DNA of 64,000 bases from Sanguinoderma infundibulare (Eukaryota > Basidiomycota > Agaricomycetes > Polyporales > Polyporaceae), in the NCBI GenBank assembly GCA_032821775.1, contig JAVLRN010000005.1, forward strand, positions 2,046,001-2,110,000, in the 5' to 3' direction. The notes under the pieces were generated by a model that ran no database searches, was not told where the DNA came from, and saw only the letters and a program-made list of their open reading frames with translations. This document shows, one piece after another, positions 59,543-64,000 of this stretch. How positions within the stretch are numbered: the stretch's first letter is position 1; every line of letters begins with the position of its first letter. The position numbers were made by a program, and so were the translations under genes.

Positions 59543-59641
59543 TGCCCCGGTGAGGCTCGAACTCACGACCTTCCGATGCCGTAAACTCCATGCGTTAGAG
59601 CCTTAACAGTCGGACGCTGTAACCAACTCAGCCACGGAGCA
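59543..59641 (-). tRNA. tRNA-Asn (GTT) with intron
   Basis: Read on the minus strand the acceptor strands TGCTCCG and CGGGGCA pair, the D arm is TGGCTGAGTTGGTTACAGCG, and the T arm GTGAG-TTCGAGC-CTCAC pairs perfectly. The anticodon stem TCCGA/TCGGA closes the loop CTGTTAA with anticodon GTT (59605-59607), specifying Asn. A 26-base intron lies one base 3' of the anticodon (about 59578-59603), the standard position for nuclear tRNA introns. It is a typical nuclear tRNA gene. Confidence 0.92.
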
Positions 59642-61705
59642 CCGATAAATGCATAAAGTCTTATTGTTATAACCTATTGGCCAATGCTTAACTTGGACTG
59701 TCATGATTAATATCATATCTACATTCATCATACATGTCTTTGTCTGTGAAGACAATAAATTGAATGCTTGGTTCTGAATTCCTTGTCCTCGGCCAGCACG
59801 GAGAAGCAAGTGACCCCGACTGTGGGATGTGTTGACATATGACGCTCATGTTGCTAACCCGCTCCCCGAGCAGCGGTCATATCAGGTGTCCTTAGAATTG
59901 ACCGACAACGTGCTTCCAAACAAGGCGCCATGCAGTATGCGGAAAAGCCGACTCCGATGTTCATCGGACGATGGCGCGACCTGCAGCTGTGTTCTTGTCG
60001 ACCCATGACACACCAAGTCGATAGCCGTAGGCCGTGCTCGCTTTGCTAAGGATGCTTCGGCGGGATTCTCCCCCCCCCCGCGTCCCCGACTTTGAGGGTG
60101 AAAGAGAAGCTTGTCGTGTAAACTTAAGGATTCCTCGCGGTTTTGCGTCCATATAAAAATGATCCTGTCTGTAATAGGAACGTTTGAGAGTGGGCACCAA
60201 AGTAATCTCGGGCGTACCTTGAGCCTGGAGTACATATACCGTACTTTCCAAGATCCTTCTCGCAAGACCGGTCACCCAAGCGACAGATCTAGATAACGCG
60301 TAGCAAGCTACAGGTGATGAGGCGAGAATTTCTCCGGGAAACCATCGGCAGTTCTCCCACACTCCCAGTTCGCAAACCGCGTAGGATCGGTATCGGAGTG
60401 GTAAGCGCACGTTCCGAAAGCCTTGACATAAAGCCATGAGTTCGGAGAATGTTACGGGGAGACACCGTCAGATCAACACTCAGTGTTTACCCGGCCAGAC
60501 GACTATAAGGCTGAAACAGCGGGTGAAACGCAAGAGCGCTGCACCGTTTCTAGATCGCCCAGAAGCTGTGGACGACTTACAATCTCCGGTAGTCATCCTT
60601 AGCCGTCCATCCCACCACTCAAGCGTCGTCGTGATTTCTTCCATCAGAGGGCGTCGTTGCCGGCGTTAGCCCTCGTGAGATCATAGACGAGACTCGCTCG
60701 ACACCCACCGCTAGCTTGTCCGTGGGTATCGGGGCTCGTCAAATTTATCGAAGCGCATCGTGCCATCTTGCGACGTTACCGAATTGTTTTTTTCCATCAA
60801 CATAGCCGATTTGGGGGACCATCATTCCAATCGAGGCGTCCCAGACATGTACAAGTGCATCCGGGAAAGTTTGGCGTTGCCCGCTAGGTTAGGAAGTGCT
60901 GAGTTTCAGTGCAACCATCTGGATCGAACCAGGGGTGCTGGCATGCTCACAGACATGTCGACGCAAATTATGATCGAGCGCGACGTCACGCATCGCATGC
61001 ATCGGACTGGAAGCTCCCGAGAGACGAGACGCCGCTCCCAGATGATGTTAGTCCTCGGACTCGTCGGCCAAGCTGATTGCGTACGTACCGGGGGCGGAGA
61101 CGAGCCGAACGGTGTCAACCGTCGCTCAGACCATGAGTGAGTATGTATCTGGAATTCCGATTCCATCAGCAGCCGACTGCCATTGCGATACATACCAGAA
61201 ATCGCCTAGCGCGGCATCATGAGACGAGTACACGCGTGCCCGAGCCGGAGTCAAGGCTCGCTCGCCATCCGCCGGTAATCAAGCTAGATCCCATGGCGAG
61301 ATTGGGGGGTCCGATACCAACAGATGAGCCGCACGCGATGCAAAATCCAGATTTCATACTCCTACATTCAAACACAAGGATCAGTGGATCGAAGAAATTA
61401 CCATCCTGCGATAGCTGAATGCCTTCCCTTGCGATGCGTTGCAATCCGGTCCGAGAAGAGAGTCCGCCACACCCAGATACACCGACGAGGGAAACATGGG
61501 GCAGAGATATAGGCGGCGTTAACCATTGTCACTATTACTGTACAGTATGCGAGGACATATAGGTGATGGAAGTGTGAAGTCCCATGTAGGACAGCAACTG
61601 TGCGAAACGTGTACGGCTTCGACGGTGATGGCCACATCTGCCCGTGCGAACTTCTATGAAACCTTGCAGCAAGGGGTTTCCCCAAGGTAATGCCTCGGCT
61701 TTCCT
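59642..61705. other. Intergenic region of 2 kb
   Basis: No gene is supported. Frames on both strands are short or lack motifs. A C run at 60070-60080 and an AT-rich block at 59650-59770 are the only compositional features I noted. Confidence 0.4.
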
Positions 61706-63837
61706 TCAACCCTGGCTTAGGCGGCGAGCGTGGGCGTGGGCTGCGTGTTCCTCCGGGGGCACAACGTCGAAGCCGCTGCGACCCAAGTCAGATGGAAGCA
61801 CGGCGGTATCCTCGAGCGCCTCATCGGCAAGAAGCGTCTGTGCCTCGCTGTCATCATCGGTAGCGGCGGCAGCGGCCCGCTCAGATGCAGGGCGCAAGAA
61901 CCGCGGGGGCGCTACGAGGTGGTTAAACATGAACTGCGGGGACGAGTCAGATGTCAGTCAGTAGGTATGGTGAAATGCTGCATGTCAAAGAACAATACGC
62001 ACTGTCCCGTATCTGCCGCCAGGAAACAGCGCCCGTAAGCATTCAGGGCTGTCAAGAAGACGGGAAGCACTTACACGAGTAGCCCGAAGCCGGCAACCTG
62101 AAGAAGGGAGATAGGCCACACAAGCACCTCCCAGCCAAGACCGAGAGAAATGATCCAGATGGTGATTGTCCTGCAGGTATCCGTCAAGCTGCGCACGGTC
62201 GCAGAGACATGCCGCGTGAGGCTGAGACCGAAGAAGTTGAAGAGCGAGATGGAAATGGCGATGACTACTCCGGAGTGAAGCACCGAAGGCGTGTTAATCA
62301 TCTGGTACCAACCACGCGGTAGGTCGAAGAAGGGCGAGACAGATGCGTAGCGTGCGAGAATCGGCATGGCAAGCACGATGCTGAGCGCGCCGAAGAAGCC
62401 TTCGAGACCAACGGCGACCAACGGAGCGACGGTGTACCGAGCCATAATCTTCTCTGGGTGCGCAGTATGGGAATGAGCGAAAGGGGAGTGCGTGCATCAT
62501 GAGATAAAAGACCGACCTTCGATGACGAACTGGGCGGCCGTGCTATGAGGAGCCGGTGTGATATGTACCGGAACAGGGAATAATGTGTCAGCAGATGGGC
62601 CGAACGAGCGGTAGAACGGGAGAACAGCCGACAAATGAACCAAGGCGCAGATACGTACAAGATTTGGGCGAACGCTATGAAGAACACACCTGTAGAACAC
62701 GGTCAGGTGATGCTCGAAGGCCGCGGGGCAAAAGGAGGGGGACGCACCGGCAAGGACTTTGGTAACTTCAGGCTCTTCTACAGGCTCCGAAGACGGAAAA
62801 TCGTCGAAGGTGCTGACGTTTGGCTCTTTGACGGCGTCCTTGATCATAGACCCGCTAAGACCGACGAGGGAAACACCTGCCATTACGGTTACAAGGGATA
62901 TCCATCTGCAGAACAAGCATGAGGATTCCGTCCGAAGGCAAGACGTCGAGCGTAAACGGGAAGCTTGATGGAGCAAAATAGGTGGGAAGGACGAAACTTA
63001 ACTGATAGAGCCAGAGACGCCTGCGAAGGAAGATGACGGAAAGTACACCGACAAAGAGAACGAGGGCGCCTCGGGTCATCTGATAGATCGAGACCGGGGC
63101 GTAGAGGAGGCCGACGTTCATTAACTGTATATGCGCATTGTGATGGAAGAGGCAAGTAGGACAGACGAGAGGATATCAAGCGAGTGACATGAGAAGATTG
63201 CGGCGGGCCAGGAGAAGGGTGTGCGTACCGTGGTACCTGTGAGATCGCATGCGGCAGGGAGCCACATAAGCAAGACCTTCCAGCCGTCGAGAGGAGCATG
63301 GGGGATCTCGGCCTTGGAGCCGGCGGCAGGGTCCTCGTCGGAATCGGCAGGAAGGACCAAAGGTTGCGACTGACGCTTGGCGTGTAGCCAGGAGTAGATG
63401 ACAGGAAGGAAGCCTGGTACAAGACACGTGTTGGCGGCGTTCAGAGCCATATGGGAGACCGGGCAAGAAGGACATACAAAGCATCTCTCCGACTAGTGCG
63501 GACGGTGACGGTGTCAGAACTAGGTGTACGCGTTGGACACGAGCAGAGGGGAGGACGCACGGAACATCTGCAGAGTCTGCCAGACTGGCTGTTCGTACAG
63601 GATACGCTTCGCGGGGTTATCGTCGTCGCAGTTCTCGACACATTGCATGTCCTGTGCAAGAAGATGAGAAGGAGGATGGGTGTGAACAACAGGGCGATGC
63701 GCACCTGCCACTTGCTCCATAGCGAGTTGCTGGAGCCCTGGGAAGGGTGAGTAGTGGCGAGGGGGACGAGGAGAGGAGAGACGGACGGTGATAAGCATGC
63801 CGGCGATGAGGATGGGGACATATAGCGAGGGGGGCAT
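61706..63837 (-). CDS. SLC35F6-like drug/metabolite transporter
   Basis: Exons (high to low) 63787-63837, 63705-63737, 63561-63651, 63460-63492, 63229-63413, 63003-63124, 62748-62905, 62659-62689, 62517-62542, 62075-62453, 62003-62012 and 61706-61933 give 448 residues with about ten membrane helices. Family signs: GSSNSLWSKWQD, KRILYEQPVWQTLQMFLGEMLC, AACDLTGTTLMNVGLLY, SIYQMTRGALVLFVGVLSVIFL, FTAAQFVIEEKIMARY, VGLEGFFGAL and SATVRSLTDTCRTITIWI, the order found in SLC35F6/transmembrane protein 17-like members of the DMT superfamily, which are organelle membrane proteins with unclear substrate. The polar tail after FNHLVAPP is Ala/Asp-rich. Very short exons (10, 26, 31, 33, 33 bases) are notable but all phases agree. 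Confidence 0.9.
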
Positions 63838-64000
63838 GGCTGGTGGCTGCCGGTCGGTCGAGAGGCCTCGGAGTCGGCTTGGGCGAGGGAGCGTGGAGAG
63901 GCGTGGCCAGCGGCTAATTGGCGACGGTCGCGGGGACGCCAAGTCCGGGCGCCAATGGCAGGGCCGGATGGAAGGGTGCCGGGAAAGGAAGGCGATCGGG
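63838..64000. promoter_or_regulatory. Upstream flank of the DMT transporter gene
   Basis: GC-rich sequence upstream of the minus-strand ATG at 63837, cut by the window end. Promoter role is by position only. Confidence 0.35.

Overview
The window reads as nuclear DNA of a filamentous basidiomycete, most likely a wood-decaying Agaricomycete. Genes are packed on both strands and almost all are split by 50-70 base GT-AG introns. Orthologues of general fungal housekeeping genes sit beside F-box, BTB and carbohydrate-active enzyme families typical of mushroom-forming fungi. Nothing is bacterial, viral or organellar. Gene models below were built by hand from splice signals, reading-frame continuity and remembered family motifs; no search was run.

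Left part (0.7-8.6 kb), conserved: a Jsn1-type RRM+Pumilio RNA-binding protein (+), a class I histone deacetylase of the Hos2/HDAC3 type (-), and a small Met-Gly protein of unknown function (+).

Middle part (about 10.3-30 kb), disturbed: a BTB protein, a DDE integrase of 629 residues and a Cys-rich orphan protein with a SUMO-interaction-like motif look intact. Between them lie broken pieces of at least nine unrelated genes: a CE1-type esterase, the N terminus of an ABC-F ATPase, a GH3 beta-glucosidase, the C terminus of the RNA helicase Dbp9, the start of an HMG box, an A1 aspartic protease, an LRR-like protein, a BTB domain and a GH1 glycosidase. Nearly identical 65-70 base sequences in opposite orientation lie at 10.75 kb and 29.83 kb, close to the limits of this stretch. 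I read it as a gene-fragment island made by transposition or segmental rearrangement; this is inference.

Centre right (31-36 kb): a group of multi-pass membrane proteins, comprising a one-unit protein, a decayed copy, and an intact protein built of two tandem copies of the same unit. Then come an RCC1-repeat mitochondrial protein resembling Fmp25 (+) and a basic nuclear-looking protein (+).

Right part (41-64 kb): three minus-strand paralogues of a secreted expansin-like (double-psi beta-barrel) family at 41.4, 47.2 and 49.6 kb, all sharing a 21-base microexon. Between and after them lie an F-box protein with a nuclear-looking extension (+), the bc1-assembly factor Cbp4 (+), a Sip5-like RING protein (-), a SERCA-type calcium pump (+), an intron-containing tRNA-Asn (-) and a drug/metabolite-superfamily transporter of the SLC35F6 type (-) with a 10-base microexon.

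No operons, CRISPR arrays or biosynthetic clusters are present. The intact genes mostly act independently: RNA control, chromatin, mitochondrial assembly, calcium storage and wall or plant-polymer handling.
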